64,000 nt of DNA from Mycobacterium neglectum (GTDB lineage: Bacteria; Actinomycetota; Actinomycetes; Mycobacteriales; Mycobacteriaceae), in NCBI RefSeq assembly GCF_002591975.1, contig NZ_NVQE01000024.1:1-64000 (forward strand). Direction: 5' to 3'. The translations under genes and the position numbers were made by a program. The notes under the pieces are model-generated. The model was not told the origin of the DNA and did not search any database. It saw nothing but the letters and a program-made list of their open reading frames with translations. Below, piece by piece: positions 50,177 through 58,491 of this stretch. Positions within the stretch are counted from its first letter, which is position 1. Each line of letters opens with the position of its first letter.

Positions 50177-51114
50177 AGCACTTCGGATTCGAGGCGGCGC
50201 AGGTGTTCCCGCGGCGGCCCGAGCAGTTGCGCGCTGCCATGCGCCCGCTTGAAATACAGCTGGATGTCGTGCTCCCACGTGATCGCGATACCACCGTGCA
50301 TCTGGACCGCTTCGGCCACGACCTTGGAGAACGCCTCGCTCGCGGAGAACCGCGCCAGGGCCGCTGATGTCGGGGAAGGCTCGGCGATCGCGTCGTTGAC
50401 CACTGCGCGGGCCGACTGCACCGCGACATACAGATCGGCCATTCGGTGCTTGAGTGCCTGGAAGCTGCCGATCGGCCTGCCGAACTGAACCCTGTCCTTC
50501 GTGTACGCGACGGTGAGCTCGAGACAGCGTGCAGCAGCGCCGATCTGCTCGGCAGCCAGCAGGATCGCGGCGGTGTCGGCCAAGCCCGGGTCGGTGCCGA
50601 TGTCGGTGCCGTCGTGTGACTCGATACGCGCCAACCGGCGCGTCGGGTCCATGGGCTTTGCGGCGTGCGCGGTGAACTGCGTCAGTCGCTTCAGCTGCGC
50701 ACCGTCCGCGACGATCACGATGTCGGCGACGTCGCCGCTGACCACGTAGTCCGTGTCGAACGCGACGGTGCCGATCTTCGTGCCGGCCGCGAGTTCCTCG
50801 AGGGCCTCGGCGTCCGGCTCATCGAGGCTCAACAGCGCCAGCTCGGCCAGCGTGCTGCCGAGCAGCGGTGTCGGTACCAGTCCCTTGCCCAGCTCCTCGA
50901 GTACGACGGCCGCATCGGCGAGCTCGCCGCCAGCACCGCCGAGTTCCTCGGGTACCACCAGCGCGGCGGCACCCACCTGCTCGCACAACAACTTCCACAG
51001 CGACTCGTCGTAGCCGCGCTCGGACTCCATCGCCTGTCGCACTGCTTCAGGCGACGCATGCTTCTCGACCAGCGCTGCGACCGTGCCCCGCAACAGTTCC
51101 CGTTCTTCGCTCAC
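50173..51114 (-). CDS. fadE33: Acyl-CoA dehydrogenase subunit FadE33
   Basis: This is a 313-residue ACAD-fold protein, short like the partner subunits of heteromeric steroid acyl-CoA dehydrogenases. FQALKHRMADLYVAVQSA and VQMHGGIAITWEHDIQLYFKRA are the C-terminal domain signatures. By position it equals Rv3564 in the KstR2 regulon, working on CoA esters from the last two steroid rings. GTG 51114 overlaps the fadE32 stop (GTGA). It is the last gene of the fadD3-fadE31-fadE32-fadE33 operon. Confidence 0.92.
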   Translation of the reverse strand: MSEERELLRGTVAALVEKHASPEAVRQAMESERGYDESLWKLLCEQVGAAALVVPEELGGAGGELADAAVVLEELGKGLVPTPLLGSTLAELALLSLDEPDAEALEELAAGTKIGTVAFDTDYVVSGDVADIVIVADGAQLKRLTQFTAHAAKPMDPTRRLARIESHDGTDIGTDPGLADTAAILLAAEQIGAAARCLELTVAYTKDRVQFGRPIGSFQALKHRMADLYVAVQSARAVVNDAIAEPSPTSAALARFSASEAFSKVVAEAVQMHGGIAITWEHDIQLYFKRAHGSAQLLGPPREHLRRLESEVL

Positions 51115-52064
51115 AATGCCTCCAGAAGCCGTCGCCGATGCAACGCGGGATCGCCCCACGCCGCCCGCAGCGCCTGCACCCGCAGCAGTGACAGCGACAT
51201 GTCGTGCTCCTGGGTGAATCCGATCGCGCCGTGTGTCTGCAGAGCAGAGCGCGCCGCCAGCAGTGCGGCGTCGGACGCGGCGACCTTGGCGGCGCTGACG
51301 TCTCGCGCGGTCACCGGCGACTCGTCGGCCACCGACAGTGCCGCCCCGTACACAAGGGGTCTGGCCAATTCGAGCGCGATGTGCACGTCGGCGAGCTTGT
51401 GCTTGATCGCCTGATAGGTACCGATCACCTTGCCGAATTGGCTGCGCTGCTTGGCGTACTCGACCGACGAGTCGAGCAGGGCCTGCCCCGCCCCGACCAG
51501 TTGAGCCGCGGTCGCCAATGCGCCGAATTCGTATGCGCGTGCCACATCGGCGGCCCTGCCTTCACCGGAAGCATTGACGTCGAAAAGTTTCCGGCTGGGA
51601 TCAACCGATTCGACTTGCTTGCCCGCGGTGCCGTCGCTGACGTTGCCGTTGGCCACCACCAGGATAAGCCCGGCGGTGTCGGCGTCCACCGCCCGCGGCA
51701 CCTGTGGAGGCAATGCGACGGTGGCAATGAGCTCACCCGACGCCAGGGCCGCGCTGCGCTCGTCATCCGCGAGCAGAACCGGTGCCACCGCGATGGATTC
51801 GGTCACCGGCCCGGGAACGCACCATCGGCCCAGCCGCTCGGCAGCGACCACCAGGTCGACGGGGTGCGCCTCGATGCCGTCGAACTTCTCGGAAACCATC
51901 AGCGCGGTCACACCGAGTCCGGCCAGCTGCGCCCACACCTTGAGGCCGGGCGCCGTGTCGCCGGCGGCCCACGCCCGCACCGCGGCGGGCAGGTCGGCTG
52001 CGCCCAGCGCCGCGTCGATGCTGGCGGCGAAGTCGCGCTGCTGTTCGTCAATCTCAAAGTTCAT
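51111..52064 (-). CDS. fadE32: Acyl-CoA dehydrogenase subunit FadE32
   Basis: This is a 317-residue ACAD-fold subunit with IGTYQAIKHKLADVHIALELA and LQTHGAIGFTQEHDMSLSLLR as hallmarks. The shortened N-terminal half is typical of the partner subunit in the alpha2beta2 steroid dehydrogenases of actinobacteria. It corresponds to Rv3563. ATG 52064 lies 4 bp after fadE31, and the stop overlaps fadE33. Confidence 0.92.
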   Translation of the reverse strand: MNFEIDEQQRDFAASIDAALGAADLPAAVRAWAAGDTAPGLKVWAQLAGLGVTALMVSEKFDGIEAHPVDLVVAAERLGRWCVPGPVTESIAVAPVLLADDERSAALASGELIATVALPPQVPRAVDADTAGLILVVANGNVSDGTAGKQVESVDPSRKLFDVNASGEGRAADVARAYEFGALATAAQLVGAGQALLDSSVEYAKQRSQFGKVIGTYQAIKHKLADVHIALELARPLVYGAALSVADESPVTARDVSAAKVAASDAALLAARSALQTHGAIGFTQEHDMSLSLLRVQALRAAWGDPALHRRRLLEAL

Positions 52065-52068
52065 GTTT

Positions 52069-53193
52069 CTACTTCCGGGGCAGGCCCAGTAGGCGCTCGG
52101 CGATGATGTTGCGCTGAATCTCGTTGGTGCCGGCATAGATGGGGCCACCTAGGGCGAATAACAGCCCGTCGCTCCACGCGTCAGCGAGCTCCCCATCTGC
52201 GCCGCGCATGTCCAGCGCCGTCTGATGAATCGCCACGTCGAGGTCCGACCAGAACACCTTGGTGACCGACGACTCGGCGCCCAGCTCACCGCCTGCGCTC
52301 ACGCGGGTCACGGTGCCAAAGGTGTGCAGCCGGTAGGCCTGCGCCTTGATCCACGCGTCTGCGACGCGTTCGGCGAACGCGGGGTCGGGATTCGACTTCC
52401 ACTGCGCCACAAGCCTTTCAGCCGGTGCGATGAAGCGTGCCGGGCTGCGCAGCGACATCCCGCGTTCGTTGCTCGACGTGCTCATCGCGGCGCGCCAGCC
52501 CTCGTGTACCTCGCCGATCACATCATTGTCGGGAACGAACACGTCGTCGAGGAAGATCTCCCCGAACCCGGTGTCGCCACCCAGTTGGGCGATCGGGCGC
52601 ACCGTGATGCCGTCGGCCTTCAGATCGAACATGACGTACGTCAGCCCCTTGTGGCGCTGCGCCTCGGGATCGGAACGGAACAACCCGAATGCGCGCTCGC
52701 CGAACGGCGCCCGCGAACTCCAGATCTTCTGGCCGTTGAGCAGCCAGCCCCCGTCGGTCTTGGTGGCGGTGGACCGCAACGACGCCAGATCACTGCCCGA
52801 CTCCGGTTCAGACCAGGCCTGGGCCCAGATCTCTTCGCCGCTGGCCATTTTCGGCAGTACGCGGTCGAGCTGCTCTTCGGTGCCATGCGCGAATAGTGTC
52901 GGCGCGAGCATCGACGTGCCGTTGGCGCTTGCCCGTCCTGGGGCGCCTGCGCGGAAGTACTCCTCCTCGTAGACCACCCATTGCAGCAGCGACGCGTCAC
53001 GGCCGCCGTACTTTTCGGGCCACGTGATCACCGAAAGGCCGGCGTCGAAGAGGACCTTGTCCCACCGCCGGTGTTGTTCGAAGCCCTCGGCGGTGTCGTA
53101 GGACTCCGTCGGGAACGCGTCGGAGTTCGCCGCGAGGAAATCGCGGACCTCGCTTCCGAATTCCAGTGTCGCGTCGTCAAAGTTCAGGTCCAT
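52069..53193 (-). CDS. fadE31: Acyl-CoA dehydrogenase FadE31
   Basis: This is a 374-residue full-length ACAD subunit. It carries WAQAWSEPESGSDLASL, NGQKIWSSRAPF and the C-terminal YAGTNEIQRNIIAERLLGLPRK that caps the FAD site. It should pair with one of the shorter neighbours (FadE32 or FadE33) to oxidise a hydrindane-ring CoA ester during HIP degradation. It corresponds to Rv3562. ATG 53193 is 7 bp after fadD3. Confidence 0.93.
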   Translation of the reverse strand: MDLNFDDATLEFGSEVRDFLAANSDAFPTESYDTAEGFEQHRRWDKVLFDAGLSVITWPEKYGGRDASLLQWVVYEEEYFRAGAPGRASANGTSMLAPTLFAHGTEEQLDRVLPKMASGEEIWAQAWSEPESGSDLASLRSTATKTDGGWLLNGQKIWSSRAPFGERAFGLFRSDPEAQRHKGLTYVMFDLKADGITVRPIAQLGGDTGFGEIFLDDVFVPDNDVIGEVHEGWRAAMSTSSNERGMSLRSPARFIAPAERLVAQWKSNPDPAFAERVADAWIKAQAYRLHTFGTVTRVSAGGELGAESSVTKVFWSDLDVAIHQTALDMRGADGELADAWSDGLLFALGGPIYAGTNEIQRNIIAERLLGLPRK

Positions 53194-53200
53194 TAGATGT

Positions 53201-54745
53201 TCAAGCCCTTTCCCGCAGCAGCGGCTTGACCACTTTGCCGCCCGGATTACGCGGCAACACATCGAGAAACTCCACCGATCTTGGTGCCTTGAAGTTCGCG
53301 AGATGCTCGCGCACGTACGTGATTACCGTCTTCTCATCGAGCTGCGTGCCGGGTCGCAGGACCAGGAACGCCTTACCCACCTCGCCGAGCCGCTCGTCGG
53401 GTACCCCGATGACCGCCGATTCGGCGACGCCGTCGAGCCGGGCCAGCACCTGTTCGATCTCGGCGGGATACACGTTGAAGCCGCCACAGATGTACATGTC
53501 CTTGAGCCGATCGGTGATCTGCAGGTTGCCGCGCTCGTCGAGCCGGCCGACGTCGCCGGTGTGCAGCCAGCCCTCGGAGTCGATGGCCGCGGCGGTGGCC
53601 TCGGGATCGTCGAGGTAGCCGAACATGACGTTGGGCCCGCGCAGCAGCACCTCTCCCGAGCCGTCTTCGGCGGGGGCGTCGATGCGCAGTTCGAAGTCGG
53701 CGATCGGGCGCCCGCACGTTGTGGCCACCGTGACCGCGTCGTCCTCGGCGCGGCACATGGTGCCGAACCCGCTGGCCTCGGTCAGGCCGTAGGCGGTCAG
53801 CACGATGTCGATGTCGAGTTCGGTCTGCATGCGTTCGATCAGCACCACGGGGATCGTCGCCGCACCGGTGACGGCGAACCGCAGCGATGTCAGGTCGTAG
53901 TCGCCGCGCTTCGGATGGTCCAGCAGCGTCTGGTAGATCGTGGGTGGGCCTGGCAGCACGGTGATGCGGTGTTCGGCCACGGCGGCCATGGCCTGCTCGG
54001 CGTCGAACGTCAGTTGCGGGATCAACGTCGCGCCGCTCTGCAGGCACGCCAGGATGCCGGCCTTGTAGCCGAAGTTGTGGAAGAACGGATTGATGCACAG
54101 GTAGCGGTCGGCGCTGGTGAGCTCGCCGCAGGCGGCCCACGCCGCGGGGGCGTCGAGCGATTGGCGATGTGCGCACAGCACGCCCTTGCTGCGGCCGGTG
54201 GTGCCGGACGTGAAGAGGATGTCGGAGACGTCGTCGGCGGTGACGGCCGCGGCGCGGGCGTCGACCGCTTCGAGGGCCCCCTCTTTTCCACCGCGCGCCA
54301 CGAACTCATCCCACGTGCCGTCGGCCTTCTCGATCGGGACACGGATGACGTGCCGCAGGTCTGGAAGGGCATCACGATCGATGGACGCGGCCTTGTCGGC
54401 ACCGAGGAACTCGCCCGCCGCGAAGAGGAGGGGAGCAGCGGTGCGCGCGAGGATGTCGCTGGCCTCGTTGGCCGTGTAGCGGGTGTTCAGCGGCACCATC
54501 ACCCCGCCCGCGTAGTGCGTGGCAAGGCACGCCACCACCCAGTGCCAGGTGTTCGGCGACCAGATCGCGACCCGGTCCCCGGCCTGCACGCCGAGGTCGA
54601 TCATGGCTGCGGCGGCCCGCCGCACCTCGGAGCGCAACTGCGCGTAGGTCAGCCCGCGATCGTGCGTCACCAGCGCGTCGTGGTCGGAGAACTCGTCGGC
54701 AATCCGGTCCAACACCTGCGGAATCGTCCGCGGGAGGTCCGTCAT
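53201..54745 (-). CDS. fadD3: HIP-CoA ligase FadD3
   Basis: This is a 514-residue ANL-superfamily acyl-CoA synthetase with the P-loop TSGTTGRSKGV near residue 178, the A5 motif LTAYGLTEASG and the catalytic Lys near the end in NPGGKVVK. FadD3 (Rv3561) activates HIP, the propionate side-chain hydrindane left after HsaD, as its CoA thioester. HIP-CoA in turn is the KstR2 inducer. ATG 54745 with AGGAG upstream. It is divergent from fadE30 across the KstR2 box. Confidence 0.95.
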   Translation of the reverse strand: MTDLPRTIPQVLDRIADEFSDHDALVTHDRGLTYAQLRSEVRRAAAAMIDLGVQAGDRVAIWSPNTWHWVVACLATHYAGGVMVPLNTRYTANEASDILARTAAPLLFAAGEFLGADKAASIDRDALPDLRHVIRVPIEKADGTWDEFVARGGKEGALEAVDARAAAVTADDVSDILFTSGTTGRSKGVLCAHRQSLDAPAAWAACGELTSADRYLCINPFFHNFGYKAGILACLQSGATLIPQLTFDAEQAMAAVAEHRITVLPGPPTIYQTLLDHPKRGDYDLTSLRFAVTGAATIPVVLIERMQTELDIDIVLTAYGLTEASGFGTMCRAEDDAVTVATTCGRPIADFELRIDAPAEDGSGEVLLRGPNVMFGYLDDPEATAAAIDSEGWLHTGDVGRLDERGNLQITDRLKDMYICGGFNVYPAEIEQVLARLDGVAESAVIGVPDERLGEVGKAFLVLRPGTQLDEKTVITYVREHLANFKAPRSVEFLDVLPRNPGGKVVKPLLRERA

Positions 54746-54762
54746 CGATGCTCCTCTAACAA

Positions 54763-54776
54763 AGCAAGTGCTTGGT
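54763..54776 (+). promoter_or_regulatory. KstR2 box between fadD3 and fadE30
   Basis: AGCAAGTGCTTGGT matches the KstR2 consensus AnCAAGnnCTTGnT exactly. The same 14 bases recur upstream of kstR2. It is placed 17 bp before the fadD3 ATG and 16 bp before the fadE30 GTG, so one dimer controls both directions. Confidence 0.95.
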
Positions 54777-54792
54777 AGGTTAGCCTACAGGG

Positions 54793-55941
54793 GTGATAGA
54801 GGTCCAGGAGTTCAGGGCCGAGGTCCGCGACTGGCTCGCCGACAATCTCGCCGGCGAATTCGCCGCGATCAAAGGCCTAGGAGGCCCGGGTCGCGAGGAT
54901 GAGGCGTTCGAGGAACGACGGGCATGGAACCAGCATCTCGCGGCCGCCGGCTATACGTGTCTTGGCTGGCCGTCCGAGCACGGCGGTCGCGGCCTGACCG
55001 TCGCGCATCGCGTTGCGTTCTACGAGGAATACGCGATCGCCAACGCTCCCGCGAAGGTGAATCACTTCGGTGAGGAACTGCTCGGGCCGACGCTGATCGC
55101 CTTCGGCACCCCCGAGCAGCAGCAGCGGTTTCTCCCGAAGATCCTCGACGTCACCGAATTGTGGTGCCAGGGCTACTCCGAGCCCGGCGCGGGCAGCGAT
55201 CTGGCCAACGTCGCGACGACCGGCGAGCTGGACGGCGACCAGTGGGTGATCAACGGACAGAAGGTGTGGACGTCGCTGGCGCACTGGGCGGACTGGTGCT
55301 TCGTCGTCACCCGCACCGAGAAGGGTTCCAAACGTCACGCGGGGCTGTCGTATCTGCTGGTGCCGCTGGACCAGCCCGGCGTCGAGGTCCGGCCCATCGT
55401 CCAGCTGACCGGCGACTCGGAATTCAACGAGGTGTTCTTCGACGACGCCCGCACCGATGCCGATCTGGTGGTCGGTGAGCCCGGCGATGGTTGGCGCGTG
55501 GCGATGGGCACACTCACCTTCGAGCGTGGTGTTTCGACACTGGGCCAGCAGATCGAGTATGCCCGTGAGCTTTCCGGCGTCGCCGAGCTCGCCAAGCGCA
55601 ACGGCGCCGCCGACGATCCGCTGATTCGCGAACGGCTGACCCGGTCCTGGGTCGGCCTCCGCACGATGCGGTCCTACGCGCTGGCGACCATGGACGTCGA
55701 ACAGCCGGGACAAGATAACGTCTCGAAACTGTTGTGGGCCAACTGGCATCGCGAACTCGGCGAGATCGCCATGGAGGTGATGGGCCGCGACGGGCTGACG
55801 CTGACCGATGGCGACTTCGACGAATGGCAGCGGCTGTATCTGTTCTCGCGGTCGGACACCATCTACGGCGGCTCGAACGAGATTCAGCGCAACATCATCG
55901 CCGAGCGGGTGCTCGGCCTACCTCGAGAGGTCAAAGGATGA
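54793..55941 (+). CDS. fadE30: Acyl-CoA dehydrogenase FadE30
   Basis: This is a 382-residue ACAD with QGYSEPGAGSDLANV, NGQKVWTSLAHW and the C-terminal YGGSNEIQRNIIAERVLGLPR. In M. tuberculosis FadE30 (Rv3560c) acts early in HIP-CoA breakdown. GTG 54793 is six bases after a -10-like TAGCCT (54781-54786), so the mRNA is probably leaderless. It overlaps ipdF by ATGA. It is under the shared KstR2 box. Confidence 0.94.
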   Translation: MIEVQEFRAEVRDWLADNLAGEFAAIKGLGGPGREDEAFEERRAWNQHLAAAGYTCLGWPSEHGGRGLTVAHRVAFYEEYAIANAPAKVNHFGEELLGPTLIAFGTPEQQQRFLPKILDVTELWCQGYSEPGAGSDLANVATTGELDGDQWVINGQKVWTSLAHWADWCFVVTRTEKGSKRHAGLSYLLVPLDQPGVEVRPIVQLTGDSEFNEVFFDDARTDADLVVGEPGDGWRVAMGTLTFERGVSTLGQQIEYARELSGVAELAKRNGAADDPLIRERLTRSWVGLRTMRSYALATMDVEQPGQDNVSKLLWANWHRELGEIAMEVMGRDGLTLTDGDFDEWQRLYLFSRSDTIYGGSNEIQRNIIAERVLGLPREVKG

Positions 55942-56726
55942 GTCTGGCCGAAGCCCCCAAAGAGATTGAGGGGCACGGACTTCTGACCGGCAAGGTGGTG
56001 GTCGTGACGGCTGCGGCAGGCACCGGCATCGGCTCGTCGGTGGCTCGACGTGCGCTGGTCGAGGGTGCCGACGTAGTGGTCTCCGACCACCACGAGCGGC
56101 GGCTGGGCGAGACCCGTGACCAGCTGCTCGATCTCGGCCTCGGCCGGGTCGAGAGTGTGGTGTGCGACGTGACGTCGACCGCGCAGGTCGATGCACTGGT
56201 CTCGTCGACGACCGCCCGGATGGGACGGCTCGACGTGCTGGTCAACAACGCGGGCCTCGGCGGCGAGACGCCCGTCGTCGACATGACCGACGAGGAGTGG
56301 GACCGCGTCCTCAACGTGACGCTTACGTCGGTGATGCGCGCGACGCGCGCCGCGCTGCGGTACTTCCGTGACGCCGACCACGGCGGCACGATCATCAACA
56401 ACGCGAGCGTCCTCGGCTGGCGGGCGCAGCACTCCCAGGCGCACTACGCCGCGGCCAAGGCCGGGGTGATGGCGCTGACCCGGTGCAGCGCAATCGAAGC
56501 CGTCGAGCACGGCGTACGGATCAACGCGGTATCGCCGAGCATCGCCCGGCACAAGTTCCTCGAGAAGACCAGCAGCTCGGAACTGCTGGACAGGCTCTCG
56601 GAGGGCGAGGCGTTCGGACGGGCAGCCGAACCGTGGGAGATTGCCGCCACCATCGCGTTCCTGGCCAGCGACTACTCCAGTTATCTCACTGGAGAGGTGA
56701 TTTCGGTATCCAGCCAGCGAGCCTGA
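55938..56726 (+). CDS. ipdF: SDR dehydrogenase IpdF (Rv3559c-like)
   Basis: This is a 262-residue short-chain dehydrogenase. The NAD motif is TAAAGTGIG, NNAG is followed by the catalytic Ser in NNASVLGW, and Tyr/Lys lie in YAAAKAG. IpdF acts on the hydroxyl of HIP-derived CoA esters during degradation of rings C and D. The start overlaps fadE30. In M. tuberculosis a PPE gene follows; here a two-component system is inserted before kstR2. Confidence 0.9.
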   Translation: MSLAEAPKEIEGHGLLTGKVVVVTAAAGTGIGSSVARRALVEGADVVVSDHHERRLGETRDQLLDLGLGRVESVVCDVTSTAQVDALVSSTTARMGRLDVLVNNAGLGGETPVVDMTDEEWDRVLNVTLTSVMRATRAALRYFRDADHGGTIINNASVLGWRAQHSQAHYAAAKAGVMALTRCSAIEAVEHGVRINAVSPSIARHKFLEKTSSSELLDRLSEGEAFGRAAEPWEIAATIAFLASDYSSYLTGEVISVSSQRA

Positions 56727-56797
56727 CGGGAATTTCTCCACAGTATCTTCACAATCGCTGCCCGTAAGCACCACAAACGGCACCTACAGTCTGATGT

Positions 56798-57463
56798 GTG
56801 AAGCGAATTCTGGTGGTCGACGACGAGCCGACCATCCTCGCAGCCGTCGCAACCAGGCTGCGCGCCGAAGCCTTCCTCGTCGAAACCGCGATAGACGGGC
56901 CGTCGGCGGTGGCGACCGCGGCGGCCACCACCCCTGACCTGGTCGTACTCGATGTCATGCTGCCCGGGTTCGACGGGCTCGAAGCATGCCGTCGAATTCA
57001 GGCGCAGCGCTCCACGCCGGTGCTGATGCTCACCGCTCGAAGTGATGAGACGGACATGCTGATCGGCCTCGGAATCGGGGCTGACGACTATCTCACGAAG
57101 CCGTTCAGTATGCGCGAACTCGTCGCGCGCGTGCGGGTCCTGCTGCGCCGTGTGGAGCGGGCGCCAGAGCCGCAGTCGGTGTCGGTCGGCCGGTATCGAA
57201 TCGACTTGCAGGCCCGCAGAGTTCATTCGGGCGATGACGAAGTCCGGCTCACCCGAACCGAATTCGACCTGCTGGCCTATCTCGTCGGCAGGCCCGGCGC
57301 TGCGGTGGCCCGCGAGACACTGCTAGAACAGGTGTGGGGACCCCCATCCGACCTCGCGACGCGCACCGTGGATAGCCACGTCAAGGCTCTGCGGCGCAAG
57401 TTGGGATCGGAGCTGATCCGCACGGTACACGGCGTCGGATATGCACTCGAGATGCCGCGATGA
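56798..57463 (+). CDS. OmpR/PhoB-family response regulator
   Basis: This is a 221-residue response regulator with a receiver domain (Asp8/Asp9 acidic pocket, phospho-acceptor Asp52 in VVLDVMLPG, Lys in YLTKPFS) and an OmpR-type winged helix (RTVDSHVKALRRKLG). GTG 56798 follows a -10-like TACAGT at 56785-56790. An upstream CACA direct repeat with 11-bp period (56739-56742, 56750-56753) could be its own binding site. Cognate kinase and a membrane protein follow with ATGA-type overlaps. Confidence 0.92.
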   Translation: MKRILVVDDEPTILAAVATRLRAEAFLVETAIDGPSAVATAAATTPDLVVLDVMLPGFDGLEACRRIQAQRSTPVLMLTARSDETDMLIGLGIGADDYLTKPFSMRELVARVRVLLRRVERAPEPQSVSVGRYRIDLQARRVHSGDDEVRLTRTEFDLLAYLVGRPGAAVARETLLEQVWGPPSDLATRTVDSHVKALRRKLGSELIRTVHGVGYALEMPR

Positions 57464-58491
57464 GCCGCTTCGGCGCTCTGTGGGACCGGCTGCCGCGGCC
57501 GCTGGATCCCTTCGGCTCCTTCAAGGTCAAGACGGGTTTACTCGTCGGCGGTGCAATCACTTTGGCATCGTTCACCTTCTGGATCGGTGCCAGTTGGCAG
57601 TTCCGGTACGCGTTGCTCGCGGCCCTGGCCACCTCACTGGTCTTCACACAGTTCATGGCGCATGGGATGACGTCGCCTCTGCGGCAGATGACAGCCGCGG
57701 CACGCGCGATGGCACGCGGTGACTACAGCGTGCGGGTGCGAGCCACCTCGCGCGACGAGATCGGGCAGCTGGCAACGGCCTTCAATCAGATGTCTGCCGA
57801 TCTCGGGGCCGCCGACGAGTATCGACGCGGGCTCATCGCGAATGTCTCACACGAGCTGCGCACCCCGATCGCGGCCTTGCGTGCGGTGCTGGAGAACGTG
57901 GTCGACGGGGTGGCCGAACCGGATGCGGCGACCATGCGTATTGCGCTGTCACAGACCGAGCGGCTCGGCGAGCTGGTGACCAATCTGCTCGATCTCTCGC
58001 GCGTCGAAGGCGGCGCGATTCCACTGCAGATAAACAGATTCGGAGTCGAAGAATTCCTGCGTGACGCCATCGAGCATGTCACCATCGGGCCGGGCGAGGC
58101 TCGGGTGGCGGTGCGTGTGATGCCGTCGACGCTCATGGCCTCGGCGGACCCGGCTCGTCTGCGGCAAGTGGTCATCAACCTGTTGAACAACGCCATCCGG
58201 CACAGCCCGAAAGGCGGCCACGTTTCGGTTCTCGCATCTGCTGCCGAACCCGCTGGCCTGCGCCTGGAGGTCTTCGACCACGGACCCGGGATCGAGCCTG
58301 CCGAGCGAGAACGTGTCTTCCAACGTTTCACCCGGGGGGCCACGTCCGAGGGTGGCACCGGTCTTGGTCTCGCGATCGCCCGGTGGGCAGTCGAATTGCA
58401 CGGCGGGACAATCGAAGTGATGGACACACAAGAGGGATGCCGGATCGCGGTCATCATCCCGGAACCCTCGATAGTGGAGGATCTGACATGA
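57460..58491 (+). CDS. Sensor histidine kinase with minimal extracytoplasmic loop
   Basis: This is a 343-residue kinase. Two adjacent membrane helices (about 25-43 and 50-66) are separated by only about six residues, so it has no external sensor domain. HAMP (about 68-120), HisKA with phospho-acceptor His131 in NVSHELRTP, and HATPase with N-box NLLNNAIRHS and GTGLGLAI follow. Such kinases often sense within the membrane or via a partner protein. The coupled DUF4153-type membrane protein downstream is a natural candidate. Confidence 0.92.
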   Translation: MSRFGALWDRLPRPLDPFGSFKVKTGLLVGGAITLASFTFWIGASWQFRYALLAALATSLVFTQFMAHGMTSPLRQMTAAARAMARGDYSVRVRATSRDEIGQLATAFNQMSADLGAADEYRRGLIANVSHELRTPIAALRAVLENVVDGVAEPDAATMRIALSQTERLGELVTNLLDLSRVEGGAIPLQINRFGVEEFLRDAIEHVTIGPGEARVAVRVMPSTLMASADPARLRQVVINLLNNAIRHSPKGGHVSVLASAAEPAGLRLEVFDHGPGIEPAERERVFQRFTRGATSEGGTGLGLAIARWAVELHGGTIEVMDTQEGCRIAVIIPEPSIVEDLT